Shown: positions 54,995 to 63,900, counted from the stretch's first letter. The stretch is 64,000 bases of DNA from Cupriavidus pauculus (GCF_022179805.1 NZ_BPUO01000005.1:372001-436000); one strand, 5' to 3'. Numbers and translations: made by a program. The notes: generated by a model from the letters alone, not told the origin.

Positions 54995-55014
54995 TGGCAT
55001 ATCACATACCTTGT
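54995..55014 (+). promoter_or_regulatory. Oxalate-regulon operator, copy 10 (oxlT 3)
   Basis: TGGCATATCACATACCTTGT, a diverged copy retaining CATATCACATACC, 362 bp before oxlT 3 and more than 30 kb from the main island. Confidence 0.55.
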
Positions 55015-55104
55015 AACCATCGCGTCGCTCGATTACGCGAACATTACGCCGAAGATTACAAACCTGTAATCATTCCGGGATTTTAAATATGGAGGAGATT
55101 TCAG

Positions 55105-55119
55105 ATGAAACGCGAATAG
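55105..55119 (+). CDS. Putative four-codon leader ORF before oxlT 3
   Basis: ATG AAA CGC GAA TAG with GGAGGAG eight bases upstream, a very strong ribosome site for a peptide MKRE. It may be a remnant or a translational control element. Confidence 0.2.
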   Translation: MKRE

Positions 55120-55376
55120 CCAAATTGGCAACTGCCTGGAAACCAAGGCTGGCAAAGGGTTTCGGCGCGCATTCGGTACCTACTCGTGGTTTGAGCAATG
55201 GCGGTCCTGGCGCAAGGGTTTCAGAAGCGAAACCGGAAAGACCAAAACAACTACAAGAAAGATGACACAGGAGACACGCAAATGCTTGCGACTACCTTCA
55301 GGTTCGAATGCACGGTGCCAGTGCTTCGAGCCGCATCCCCACGACATACCGACCATTCGACATCAGGGAGCGCGCA

Positions 55377-56696
55377 ATGACTCATGCACAGACAGGTGCC
55401 TTGCACCCCAATCCTCAGGTTTCCGATAGCAGACGCTGGTTCCAGTTGCTGGTAGGCGTGGTTTGCATGATTGCCACGGCGAATATCCAGTACGCCTGGA
55501 CGCTTTTCGTTCCGGAAATCCAGGACACCTTCGGCTGGTCACGGGCGAATATCCAGATCGCCTTTACGATCTTCGTGCTGGTCCAGACCTGGCTCGCACC
55601 GATCGAAGGGTATTTCATCGATAAATTCGGCCCTCGCCTTATGGTGGCGTTCGGCGCACTTTTTATCGGCTTCGCCTGGATGATCAATTCGCAGGCCACC
55701 ACGCTGATGGGTTTCTACGTCGGTGCCGCAGTAGGCGGCCTGGGCGTGGGTTCGATCTACGCCACCTGTATCAACAACGCGATCAAGTGGTTCCCGGACC
55801 GGCGCGGCCTGGCAGTGGGCCTGACGGCGGGCGGCTACGGTGCCGGCTCGGCCGCCACCATCCTGCCGATCGCCGCGATGATCGAGTCGCAGGGCTTCCA
55901 GCACACGTTCATGTTCTTCGGCATCCTGCAAGGGTCGCTGGCGTTCCTGGCGGCCTGGTTCCTGCGCGCGCCGAAGCAGAACGAAGTGAAGGCGTCCAGC
56001 AAGATCTACCAGTCGACGCGCGACTACACGCTGGGCGAGGCGCTGCGCACCAAGCTGTTCTGGCTGATGCTGGTGATGTTCGTGCTGGTGGTGACGGGCG
56101 GCATGATGGCCGTGGCGCAGCTCGGCGTTATCGCCAAGGACCTGGGCGTCAAGGAGTTCAAGGTCGACCTGTACTTCTTCACGATGGCTGCGCTGCCGCT
56201 GGCGCTGATGCTCGACCGGGTCATGAACGGCATCTCGCGACCGTTGTTCGGCTGGATCTCGGACAACATCGGGCGAGAGAAGACCATGGTGATCGCGTTC
56301 ACGCTGGAAGGCATCGGGATCATCGCGCTGGGCTACTTCGGTAGCAATCCGTACGCGTTCCTGATTCTTTCCGGTGTGGTGTTCCTGGCGTGGGGTGAGG
56401 TCTACTCGCTGTTCTCTGCGCTGTCCGGCGATGCCTTCGGTACCAAGCACATCGGCAAGATCTATGGCGTGCTGTACACGGCCAAGGGTATCGGGGCGCT
56501 GTTCGTGCCGATCGGCAACCTGATGATGGAAGCCACGGGCACGTGGTCGACCGTGCTCTACACGGTGGCGACGATGGACTTGCTGGCGGCGTTCCTGGCG
56601 TTCACAGTACTGCGGCCAGTGTTCGCGAACCACGTGGCGGTATCGAAACGACGATACGCCGACGAGCAGGCGGGTGCTACGCAGGTGCCGGCGTAG
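55377..56696 (+). CDS. oxlT: OxlT-type oxalate/formate antiporter, paralogue 3
   Basis: A 439-aa MFS carrier, start ATG at 55377 after AGGGAGCGCGCA. It has the same hallmark pattern (QYAWTLFVPEI, VQTWLAPIEGYFIDKFGPR, TM11 YTAKGIGALFVP with K370) but is more diverged from paralogues 1 and 2 than they are from each other. The single operator upstream ties it to the oxalate regulon; a different substrate range (e.g. another dicarboxylate or formate) is possible. Confidence 0.87.
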   Translation: MTHAQTGALHPNPQVSDSRRWFQLLVGVVCMIATANIQYAWTLFVPEIQDTFGWSRANIQIAFTIFVLVQTWLAPIEGYFIDKFGPRLMVAFGALFIGFAWMINSQATTLMGFYVGAAVGGLGVGSIYATCINNAIKWFPDRRGLAVGLTAGGYGAGSAATILPIAAMIESQGFQHTFMFFGILQGSLAFLAAWFLRAPKQNEVKASSKIYQSTRDYTLGEALRTKLFWLMLVMFVLVVTGGMMAVAQLGVIAKDLGVKEFKVDLYFFTMAALPLALMLDRVMNGISRPLFGWISDNIGREKTMVIAFTLEGIGIIALGYFGSNPYAFLILSGVVFLAWGEVYSLFSALSGDAFGTKHIGKIYGVLYTAKGIGALFVPIGNLMMEATGTWSTVLYTVATMDLLAAFLAFTVLRPVFANHVAVSKRRYADEQAGATQVPA

Positions 56697-56731
56697 GTTT
56701 CTAGCTCACCGCTTGAGTGGTTTGTTTGGCT

Positions 56732-56860
56732 CCCCTCTCCCGCGAAGTGGGAGAGGGGCAGGGGGTGAGGGCACAGCGGTTCAAATTGCAATCTGTTGGC
56801 AAGCAGAGCCGCTGGCCCTCACCCCCACCCCCACCCCCTCTCCCGCAGGCGGGAGAGGGG
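56732..56860. repeat. Compound palindromic extragenic repeat
   Basis: Two outer hairpins CCCCTCTCCC / GGGAGAGGGG (56732-56758 and 56835-56860) flank an inverted pair GTGAGGGC / GCCCTCAC. The whole folds as one large stem with hairpin tips. It lies between the convergent oxlT 3 and shc genes, where it may end both transcripts. This style of repeat is common in GC-rich proteobacterial intergenic regions. Confidence 0.75.
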
Positions 56861-56871
56861 AGCAAGACCCC

Positions 56872-58857
56872 TCACACGCCTACAGCTTCTTCCGCGCGCT
56901 TCACGTCCGTCTTCTTGTTCCCCATCGTCAGCCGCCGGTACCTGCCCAGCGCCCACAGCGGAAAGTACGCCGTGTAGCCGTGGTACTTGAGGTGGAAGAT
57001 GCGCGGAAAGCCCGGCGCGTTGTGGAACGGATGGGTCCAGAAACCGTCCTCGCCCTGCGTGCGCACCAGATAGTCCACGCCGCGCTTCACCGATCCGGAT
57101 TCGTGTTCACCCAGCGCCAGCTGGCCCAGCAGCGCCCAGGCCGTGTGCTCGGCGGTGCTACCCGCGTCGTGCGTGCCGGCCAGTTCGGGGTGCTGGTAGC
57201 TGTCGTTCGTCTCGCCCCAGCCGCCGTCGGCGTTCTGCTTGCCGCGCAGCCAGTCCACCGCGCGGCGCACCAGCGGCAGCTTGCGGTCCACGCCGGCCAG
57301 CGCCAGGCCGGCCAGCACGCTCCACGTGCCATAGATATAGTTGGTGCCCCAGCGGCCCCACCAGCTACCGTCGGCTTGCTGCGTGTCGCGCAGGTAGTCG
57401 ACGCAGCGTGCGCGCGACGTGGCGTCCTGCGGGCGGTTGGTGACGCCCATCGCCAGCAGCATGCGGCCCGACACGTCCTCGGTGGGCGGATCGAGCAGGG
57501 CGCCGTGATCGGCGAACGGAATCGCGTTCAGGTAGTTGCGGTCGCAATCGGCGTCGAATGCGCCAAAGCCGCCATTCTTCGACTGCAGCCCGATCGACCA
57601 GTCCAGCGCGCGGTCGACGTGCGGCTGGAACCGCGCGGTCTGTCCCGTGCGCTTGCCGTGTGCGTGCAGCATCGCCAGCACCACGGCCGTATCGTCGATA
57701 TCGGGGTAGTACGGGTTCTCGTACTGGAACGCCCAGCCGCCAGGCTTTGTCCCGGGCGCCGCGTTGTGTTGCCAGTCGCCCACCAGGTCGAATTCCTGGC
57801 GTGCCGCCAGCCAGTCGTAGCCACTTGCGATGGCGGCCGTCGAACGCTCGCTGGCCGGTGCCTGCTCCAGCGCCATCAAAGCCCATGCGGTATCCCACAC
57901 GGGCGACAGGCAGGGCTGGCAATACGAGATGCCGTCGTCGCGATGCACGATCAGCTTCTTCAGCGCGTCCATGCAGTCGCGCCGCATCGGATGGTCCTTG
58001 GCATAGCCTCTGAGCACCATCATCTCGTAGGCGTAGACCATGGGCGGGAAGATGCCGCCAAAGCCGTCCTCGCCGTTCATCCGCTCTTCGCTCCACCGTA
58101 CCGCGCGCTCGATGGCACGGCGGCGCAGCGCGCGCGGGATCAGCGGCTCAACGTGGCGTACCACGCGGTCCAGCTTCAGGAACAGCCCCTGCAGTCCGGT
58201 CTTGCGCGGAAAGTATTCCGTCTCCAGTTCGGGCGGCGTGACAAACAGTTCCTGCACGTGCACGCCGAGCGGGTTTTTGGCCCGTGCGCGCATCGAGCAC
58301 AGCACCAGCAGCGGCACCATGGTCGTGCGGGCCCAGTAGGCCACTTTATCCATATGGATCGGTGCCCAACGCGGAAACAGCACGAATTCCACCGGCATGA
58401 ACGGCGTGGCGCGCCAGGGCACCTCGCCAAACGTGGCCAGCAGGATGCGCGTGAAAACGTTCGACTTCGCGGCACCGCCGCGCTGCAGGATGGCTTCGCG
58501 GGCACGCACCATGTGCGGGGCGTCGGGCGAATCGCCGGCCGCCTTCAGCGCGAAGTACGCCTTGACACTGCACGAGATGTCCACGTCGCCGCCGTAGTAC
58601 AGGTCCCAGGCGCCGTGACGGTCCAGTCGCTGGAGCGCGCGCAGGTAGCGGGCCATGCGGGTTTGCAGCGCCGTGTCGATCTCGTCGACGAAATGCATCA
58701 TCAAGATGTATTCCGCGGTAATCGTGGCGTCGGATTCGAGCTCGAAGCACCAGTGGCCGTCGCTGGCCTGCTTGTCCAGCAATGCGTCGCGTGCGCGGGC
58801 GAGAACGGCATCCAGATCGGACGCCGGAATTTGATGGGGTGTCATGCCTTGTTGCAT
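56872..58857 (-). CDS. shc: Squalene-hopene cyclase
   Basis: A 661-aa class II terpene cyclase forming hopene from squalene at the inner membrane face. The catalytic acid motif DIDDTA is near residue 387. Several QW repeats are visible in the C-terminal half (QQADGSWWGRWG, QNADGGWGETNDSY, GEDGFWTHPF) and one near the N terminus (QASDGHWCFELESDA). The start is uncertain: I use MQQGMTPHQ at 58857; ATG codons 12 bp inside and 18-54 bp outside are alternatives. No other hopanoid genes are adjacent. Confidence 0.93.
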   Translation of the reverse strand: MQQGMTPHQIPASDLDAVLARARDALLDKQASDGHWCFELESDATITAEYILMMHFVDEIDTALQTRMARYLRALQRLDRHGAWDLYYGGDVDISCSVKAYFALKAAGDSPDAPHMVRAREAILQRGGAAKSNVFTRILLATFGEVPWRATPFMPVEFVLFPRWAPIHMDKVAYWARTTMVPLLVLCSMRARAKNPLGVHVQELFVTPPELETEYFPRKTGLQGLFLKLDRVVRHVEPLIPRALRRRAIERAVRWSEERMNGEDGFGGIFPPMVYAYEMMVLRGYAKDHPMRRDCMDALKKLIVHRDDGISYCQPCLSPVWDTAWALMALEQAPASERSTAAIASGYDWLAARQEFDLVGDWQHNAAPGTKPGGWAFQYENPYYPDIDDTAVVLAMLHAHGKRTGQTARFQPHVDRALDWSIGLQSKNGGFGAFDADCDRNYLNAIPFADHGALLDPPTEDVSGRMLLAMGVTNRPQDATSRARCVDYLRDTQQADGSWWGRWGTNYIYGTWSVLAGLALAGVDRKLPLVRRAVDWLRGKQNADGGWGETNDSYQHPELAGTHDAGSTAEHTAWALLGQLALGEHESGSVKRGVDYLVRTQGEDGFWTHPFHNAPGFPRIFHLKYHGYTAYFPLWALGRYRRLTMGNKKTDVKRAEEAVGV

Positions 58858-59022
58858 GGCGGCGGACGATACCATCCACCCGCCATGTTTGCAATGTAAT
58901 GCATCGGCCACTTATCCCATGGTCTTATTGTCTACATATGTCTACATGACGTCTGGAGCCTACAACCATCAACGATCCCAGCCGTTAGTGCGCTGCAGCA
59001 TCGACCCTCGGCCCTGTCATCC

Positions 59023-60576
59023 ATGCCAAGCAAACTTTCGATTCGATTCCGCCTCAACGCGGCCCTGGCCATCCTGGCCGCCCTGCTGACCCTGATCGGC
59101 ATCATCGGCGTATTCGGCATGCGTGCCTCGATTGCCGATATTCGCGAGATCTACACCAACCAGCTCGCTTCCACACGATTTGTGGCGGCTTCTCAACTTA
59201 ACGCTGCGGTAGTGCGCACTACGCTGGACCGCGCGGTATTCCATCCCGATTCCGGCGACGTGCCGGCCACTATCGACAAGGCGGCCGCCTATCGCGAGAA
59301 ATCCGAGAAAGCCTGGAGCGCCTACCAGGCGCTGGCCAAGTCCGCCGAGGAAAAGGCGCTGTCCGACAAGGTGGAAGCGCTGCGCGGCAGGTTCTTCAAG
59401 GAAGGCGTGGAGCCGCTGGTGGCTGCGCTGCGCGCCCAGGACGCCGCCGCCATCGACGCGCAGGTGATGGCGAAGATCCCGCCGATCTTCGTGGAGCTGA
59501 CGGCGGCGGTGAACGCGCTGGAGCGCAACCAGAGCGATCAGGCGCAGGCCATGTACGAACACGCCACCGAGCGCTCGCAGCGCTTCCTGTGGATGGTGGT
59601 GGGTGCCATCGGCATCGGTATCGTCGGCGCGCTGCTGTGCGCCATCGGCTTGCGCCGCGCGATTTCCGAGCCGCTCGTGCGCATGCTCGAAAGCTTCGGC
59701 CGGATTTCGCAGGGCGACCTGACAGAGCGGATCCGCACGACCAGCCAGGACGAGATGGGTGACCTGACGCAGGGCCTGGGGAAAATGCAGGCGGGCCTGA
59801 TCGAGGCGATCCAGACCATGCGCGGCGGCAGCGATGCCATCGCCACGGCCACGCGCCAGATCGCGGCGGGCAACCTGGACCTGTCGCAACGCACCGAGCA
59901 GCAGGCCAGCGCGCTACAGGAAACCGCCGCCAGCATGGAGGAACTGACTGCCATCGTGCGGCAGAACGCCGAGAACGCGCATCAGGCCAACGAACTGGCC
60001 ACCGCGGCGTCGGCCACCGCATCGCGCGGCGGCGAAGACATGCGCAACGTGGTGTCCACCATGAGCGGCATCCAGCATGCATCGCGCAAGATTGGGGAGA
60101 TTACGGCGGTCATTGAAGGCATTGCGTTCCAGACCAACATCCTCGCGCTGAACGCGGCCGTGGAAGCGGCGCGCGCTGGCGAGCAGGGCCGTGGTTTCGC
60201 GGTGGTGGCGGGCGAGGTGCGCGAACTGGCACAACGCTCGGCATCGGCAGCCAAGGAAATCGTGCAACTGATCAATGACACCGTGAGCCAGGTGGAAGCT
60301 GGCACGCAGCAGGTGGACAAGGCCGGCACCACGATGCAGGACCTCGTGCAGGCCGTGGGCCGAGTCACGTCGATCATGGGCGAGATCAGCACGGCGTCGC
60401 GCGAGCAGAGCGCCGGCATCGAGCAGGTGGGCAAGGCCGTGACGCAGATGGACCAGATGACGCAGCAGAACGCCGCGCTGGTGGAAGAGGCTGCCGCGGC
60501 CGCCCAGGCGCTGGAAGAACAGGCCGATGTGCTGCGCGCGTCGGTGTCGTCGTTCCAGGTGCCGGCGGCGGCCTGA
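59023..60576 (+). CDS. Methyl-accepting chemotaxis protein
   Basis: A 517-aa inner-membrane chemoreceptor. TM1 is about residues 12-32 (AALAILAALLTLIGIIGVFG), then a periplasmic four-helix-type sensor domain of about 150 residues (TarH/4HB type), TM2 about 190-212, HAMP, and a signalling domain whose hairpin tip reads VIEGIAFQTNILALNAAVEAAR in outline. No CheB/CheR pentapeptide is seen at the C terminus. It stands alone, away from che genes; the ligand is unknown. Confidence 0.92.
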   Translation: MPSKLSIRFRLNAALAILAALLTLIGIIGVFGMRASIADIREIYTNQLASTRFVAASQLNAAVVRTTLDRAVFHPDSGDVPATIDKAAAYREKSEKAWSAYQALAKSAEEKALSDKVEALRGRFFKEGVEPLVAALRAQDAAAIDAQVMAKIPPIFVELTAAVNALERNQSDQAQAMYEHATERSQRFLWMVVGAIGIGIVGALLCAIGLRRAISEPLVRMLESFGRISQGDLTERIRTTSQDEMGDLTQGLGKMQAGLIEAIQTMRGGSDAIATATRQIAAGNLDLSQRTEQQASALQETAASMEELTAIVRQNAENAHQANELATAASATASRGGEDMRNVVSTMSGIQHASRKIGEITAVIEGIAFQTNILALNAAVEAARAGEQGRGFAVVAGEVRELAQRSASAAKEIVQLINDTVSQVEAGTQQVDKAGTTMQDLVQAVGRVTSIMGEISTASREQSAGIEQVGKAVTQMDQMTQQNAALVEEAAAAAQALEEQADVLRASVSSFQVPAAA

Positions 60577-60587
60577 CGGCCGTTGCC

Positions 60588-60890
60588 TCAGGCGAGCGGC
60601 ACGAAACGCAGCCGCTCGTCGTCAAGCCGCCCGTGGAACATCTCCGCCGGGCGCACCCACGGCGACGTGTCGTGCGGCCAGATATGGACGTACACGGTCA
60701 GCACTTCGTCGTGCTCGCTGTGCTTGGCTTCAAAGATGCGCCGGTACAGGCCGCCCTTGTAGTGGCGATGGGTGGCCAGCTTCAGTGCCTCGGCCTCGCT
60801 GGCTACCTTGTAGCGCGGGGTCTTGCCCTCGCCAAACGCGCTGACCAGCGCAAACGCTTCGGTAATGGCGGTGATGTCGGAATCTTGCAT
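60588..60890 (-). CDS. DUF1653 family protein
   Basis: A 100-aa soluble protein, start ATG at 60890. After about 35 residues comes THRHYKGGLYRRIFEAKHSE, then YVHIWPHDTSPWVRPAEMFHG, which match DUF1653. Function is unknown. It is convergent with the chemoreceptor gene, 11 bp apart. Confidence 0.8.
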   Translation of the reverse strand: MQDSDITAITEAFALVSAFGEGKTPRYKVASEAEALKLATHRHYKGGLYRRIFEAKHSEHDEVLTVYVHIWPHDTSPWVRPAEMFHGRLDDERLRFVPLA

Positions 60891-60946
60891 GGGGCGGTGT
60901 ATTGCGGTGTTTCGCGGAAGAAGGGCCGCCATTCTAGCCCCAGCAG

Positions 60947-61519
60947 TCAGATTGCCTGCTGCCGCGTCAGCCGCGCACGGCAATGGATGCACGCATCGCG
61001 CACCATGAAGTTCACCAGCGTGGGCGATACGCCAAGCTGCGACGCGATGTCCTTCTGCGCCATGCCCTGCACGCGGCACATCTCGAACGCGCGCTGCGTG
61101 CGCTCGGGCAATTCGGCCAGCGCCCCGGCCAGCGCGCACAGCGCCTGCCTGCCAATGACGATCAGGTCTGGCGACGTAGCCAGCGACGCGGCATCCATGC
61201 CCTCGTCCTCGGGGGCCATCCATTTCTGTTCCAGCGCCTGGCGGCGGTAGGTGTCGATGGCCAGGTTGCGCACTACCTGGAACAGGTAGCTGAGCCGGCA
61301 GCGGATAGCGCCGTCGTCGGTGGCGTCGCGCAGTCGCAGGAAGGCGTCCTGCACCACGTCCTCGGCCATGTCACGCGAACCGACGATGCGCGCGGCGGCG
61401 CCCACCAGCGCGCGACGGTTCTCCATGAACAGCCCAAGCAGCGTCTCTCCGCCCATGGGCGGCGCCGGGCGGTTGCCAATTTCTGTAGCGGGAATCACGG
61501 GGGCGGCTCCATTGAGCAT
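60947..61519 (-). CDS. ECF sigma factor (FecI/PvdS-like) of the siderophore locus
   Basis: A 190-aa sigma factor with start ATG at 61519; an in-frame TTG 54 bp upstream overlaps the Fur-like site. Region 2 (SRDMAEDVVQDAFLRLRD, LSYLFQVVRNLAIDTYRRQ) and region 4 (LPERTQRAFEMCRVQGMAQ, VSPTLVNFMVRDA) are clear. There is no FecR gene beside it. It is divergent from the PPTase gene and probably drives siderophore biosynthesis, like PvdS-type factors. Confidence 0.88.
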   Translation of the reverse strand: MLNGAAPVIPATEIGNRPAPPMGGETLLGLFMENRRALVGAAARIVGSRDMAEDVVQDAFLRLRDATDDGAIRCRLSYLFQVVRNLAIDTYRRQALEQKWMAPEDEGMDAASLATSPDLIVIGRQALCALAGALAELPERTQRAFEMCRVQGMAQKDIASQLGVSPTLVNFMVRDACIHCRARLTRQQAI

Positions 61520-61549
61520 TACGTTGATGTAATGCGGAGCACGTACGTT

Positions 61550-61575
61550 AATAAGAATGAGAATGAGTGTCAATT
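61550..61575. promoter_or_regulatory. Fur-box-like sequence before the sigma gene
   Basis: Tandem AATGAGAATGAG hexamers followed by TGTCAATT, about 30 bp upstream of the sigma factor start on the minus strand. The repeated NATNAT-like hexamers suit Fur, though the match is imperfect. Confidence 0.5.
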
Positions 61576-61664
61576 AACTAAAAAGTAACCCTGTTGTTAC
61601 TATAGGTGCAATTTTTGTCACAGTTTCAGGATGTGGGAGCTATTAAATTTCACGGCACGTCGCT

Positions 61665-61687
61665 CGTCTTAAGCGCGGATTAAGACG
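61665..61687. promoter_or_regulatory. 8-bp perfect inverted repeat before the siderophore PPTase
   Basis: CGTCTTAA, seven bases, TTAAGACG, 46 bp before the PPTase start. It may be an operator or promoter element; no regulator is identified. Confidence 0.45.
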
Positions 61688-61733
61688 CGGCCGGCGGACT
61701 AAATATCCAGAAGGCCCATTCGTCTTGGCTTAG

Positions 61734-62504
61734 ATGGACGTTCGAAACTTGACCTTCGCCGCGATGTGGATCCCAAGGCAACTGCCCAGCCCGGTGCCTC
61801 AGGTGGCGCTTTGGCAACTCGATCTGGAAGCCCCCAGCAGTGGGGAGATGGCGACGGACTGCCTAAGCGCCGCCGAGCGCGCGCACGTCGCCGCGCTACG
61901 CCGGCCGGCCGACCGGCAGCGCTTTGCCGCCACGCGCACCGCATTGCGCCGGTTGCTGGGGCAGGCGCTTGGTTGCGCGCCGGAAGCGCTGATGCTGGAA
62001 GCCGGGCCGCACGGCAAGCCGGTGCTGTCGATGCCGGGGGCGCCGGCCTTCAACGTGTCGCACGCGGGCGATCACGCCTGGATTGCGCTGACGCAGGCCC
62101 ATCCGGGCGGTGGTGAACAGGTGGGCGTTGATATCGAATGGATGGACCCGGCGCTGGACCGCGACACGCTGCGCGGCATGGCCGAGCACTGCCTGACGCC
62201 GCGCGAGCGTGCCTGGCTGGAATCGCTGCCGCCACAGGCGTGGCGGCACGGGTTCTTCACACTCTGGACTGCCAAGGAAGCCTTGCTGAAGGCGCTGGGC
62301 GTTGGCATTGCCGATCACCTTCAGCATGTGTCGGTGGTGCCTGGCGCCGACGGCGCTGTGCGCCGCCACGCCGTGCTGCCCGAGCCGGGGCAGGGCGCCG
62401 CGCCGATGGCCGCGCATGCGGCCGCGCTGGCGCGGATCCAGCTCTATGGGCTGCAGGCGCCCGCCGGCTACGCGGCCGCAATGGCCTGGCTGCCGCCGGC
62501 CTGA
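61734..62504 (+). CDS. 4'-phosphopantetheinyl transferase of the siderophore locus
   Basis: A 256-aa Sfp/EntD-type PPTase. PAFNVSHAGDHAWIAL, GVDIEWMDPALD (Mg site) and FTLWTAKEALLKALG are all present. It lies beside a siderophore hydroxylase gene and probably primes nonribosomal peptide synthetases encoded beyond the window. Its 3' end overlaps the convergent monooxygenase gene by 37 bp. It is only distantly similar to the PPTase at 45090. Confidence 0.9.
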   Translation: MDVRNLTFAAMWIPRQLPSPVPQVALWQLDLEAPSSGEMATDCLSAAERAHVAALRRPADRQRFAATRTALRRLLGQALGCAPEALMLEAGPHGKPVLSMPGAPAFNVSHAGDHAWIALTQAHPGGGEQVGVDIEWMDPALDRDTLRGMAEHCLTPRERAWLESLPPQAWRHGFFTLWTAKEALLKALGVGIADHLQHVSVVPGADGAVRRHAVLPEPGQGAAPMAAHAAALARIQLYGLQAPAGYAAAMAWLPPA

Positions 62505-63838
62505 ACCGGTTGCGCGGTCCAGCCGCGTCCCGGGTGCAGTGCGTCGTGAATGGCGCCCGCGATTTCCTCGGCGCGCGTCGGCAGCACCGACAGCAGCGTA
62601 TCGCTGAGGCCATGGCTGCTCTGGCAGAAGCCCTGCAGGTACACCGGCACGGCCAGTTCCGGCGCGGTTTGCACGCGATAGTTGCGATCCACCGAGAAGT
62701 CGCCCAGATAGCCAGCCAGCGGCGCCAGCAGGCGGCGATGGCTTTCGCGCTCGTATCCGGTGGCCAGCACCACGGCATCGTAGCGGCGGGTCTCGCAATC
62801 GGCGGTGGCCGCCGTGCTGGGCGCAGTGCTGGCAATCGTCAGCTCCACGCCGTGGGCGCCTCCATGGGCGGCCTGCACGGCCTTGCACGTCAACAGGTTC
62901 ACGCGGAACTGGCCGCTGACCTTCTGGCGGTACAGCATCGCGTAGATGCGCTCGATCAGGTCGGCGTCGATCACCGAGTAGTTGGTGTTCAGGTATTCGT
63001 CGATCAGGTGGTCGCGGCCGGCCTGGGTCTGCTCGAACACCACGTCGGTGTAGGCCGGCGCGAAGATCTCGTTGACGAACGGGCTGTCGTCAGCCGGCTT
63101 CAGCGCCGCGCCGCGCACCAGCCAGTCCACCTTGGCCGACGGATAGTTGTCGTGCAGGTCGATAAACGCCTCGGCCGCGCTTTGCCCGGCGCCGATCACG
63201 GCGATGCGCATCGGCTTGCCCTCTGCGCACGGCTGCTTGAGGATCCAGTTCAGGTAGCCGCTGTGATGGCTGATGCGCGCATCGTCGCGCACGCCGGCAA
63301 ACGCTTCCGGAATGCGCGGCGTGCCACCCGTGGACAGCACCACCGACCGCGCCACGCGCACGCGCTCGCGGCCCTGGGCGTCCACCGACACCACGCGCAC
63401 GCGGTCGATGCGGCCGCCATCGGCCTTGCCATCGGGCTCGATGCGCTGCACGCTCTCGCCGTTGCTGCACTGGCTGGCGAAGTGGCTGGCCGTCCAGCGC
63501 AGGTAGTCGTTGTACTCCATGCGGCTGGGGTAGAACGTGCGCAGGTTGATGAAGTCCACCAGGCGCCCGTGGCGATGCAGGTAGTTCACAAAGCTGTACG
63601 GGCTGGTCGGATTGCGCATCGACACCAGGTCTTTGAGGAACGAGATCTGCATCTCGCTCTGGGACACCAGCGTGTTGCCGTGCCACTGGTAGTGCTGCTG
63701 CTTTTCCAGGAAGTGGGCGTCCAGCGGGCGGCCGGCGCCAGCCTGTTCCTGCAGCGCGATGGCCAGGGCCAGGTTGGACGGCCCGAAGCCGATGCCGATC
63801 AGGTCGTGGACGGCGGGAGAGATGTCGCGAAGCGTCAT
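62468..63838 (-). CDS. L-ornithine/lysine N-monooxygenase (siderophore hydroxamate synthesis)
   Basis: A 456-aa flavin enzyme of the PvdA/SidA/IucD family. Start ATG at 63838 (MTLRDISPAVHDL). FAD site LIGIGFGPSNLALAIA at the N terminus, KQQHYQWHGNTLVSQSEMQ, NADPH site IAVIGAGQSAAEAFIDL, and the C-terminal VVLATGYERE. It hydroxylates the side-chain amine, the first step to hydroxamate ligands. The gene to its left is convergent; the next same-strand gene upstream is a partial acyltransferase-like ORF. Confidence 0.93.
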   Translation of the reverse strand: MTLRDISPAVHDLIGIGFGPSNLALAIALQEQAGAGRPLDAHFLEKQQHYQWHGNTLVSQSEMQISFLKDLVSMRNPTSPYSFVNYLHRHGRLVDFINLRTFYPSRMEYNDYLRWTASHFASQCSNGESVQRIEPDGKADGGRIDRVRVVSVDAQGRERVRVARSVVLSTGGTPRIPEAFAGVRDDARISHHSGYLNWILKQPCAEGKPMRIAVIGAGQSAAEAFIDLHDNYPSAKVDWLVRGAALKPADDSPFVNEIFAPAYTDVVFEQTQAGRDHLIDEYLNTNYSVIDADLIERIYAMLYRQKVSGQFRVNLLTCKAVQAAHGGAHGVELTIASTAPSTAATADCETRRYDAVVLATGYERESHRRLLAPLAGYLGDFSVDRNYRVQTAPELAVPVYLQGFCQSSHGLSDTLLSVLPTRAEEIAGAIHDALHPGRGWTAQPVQAGGSQAIAAA

Positions 63839-63900
63839 GGGTTCGGTCCTAAGCTGAAGTCGGAAGGAGGGAAGGGGCACGCCCCTTCGGTACGGATAGG

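Larger units (their letters stand above)
54459..55376. other. 918-bp gene-poor region between fecI and oxlT 3
   Basis: More AT-rich than its surroundings. From left to right it holds a Fur box, an orphan promoter/terminator pair (candidate small RNA), the oxalate operator, and a 360-nt leader of oxlT 3 with a four-codon mini-ORF. The open frame on the minus strand at 54523-54732 shows no protein character. Confidence 0.55.

Noticed and set aside
61520..61573. Upstream TTG start for the siderophore sigma factor
   Set aside because: It would put the Fur-like site inside the coding region and adds a hydrophobic lead not typical of sigma factors; the ATG at 61519 is preferred.
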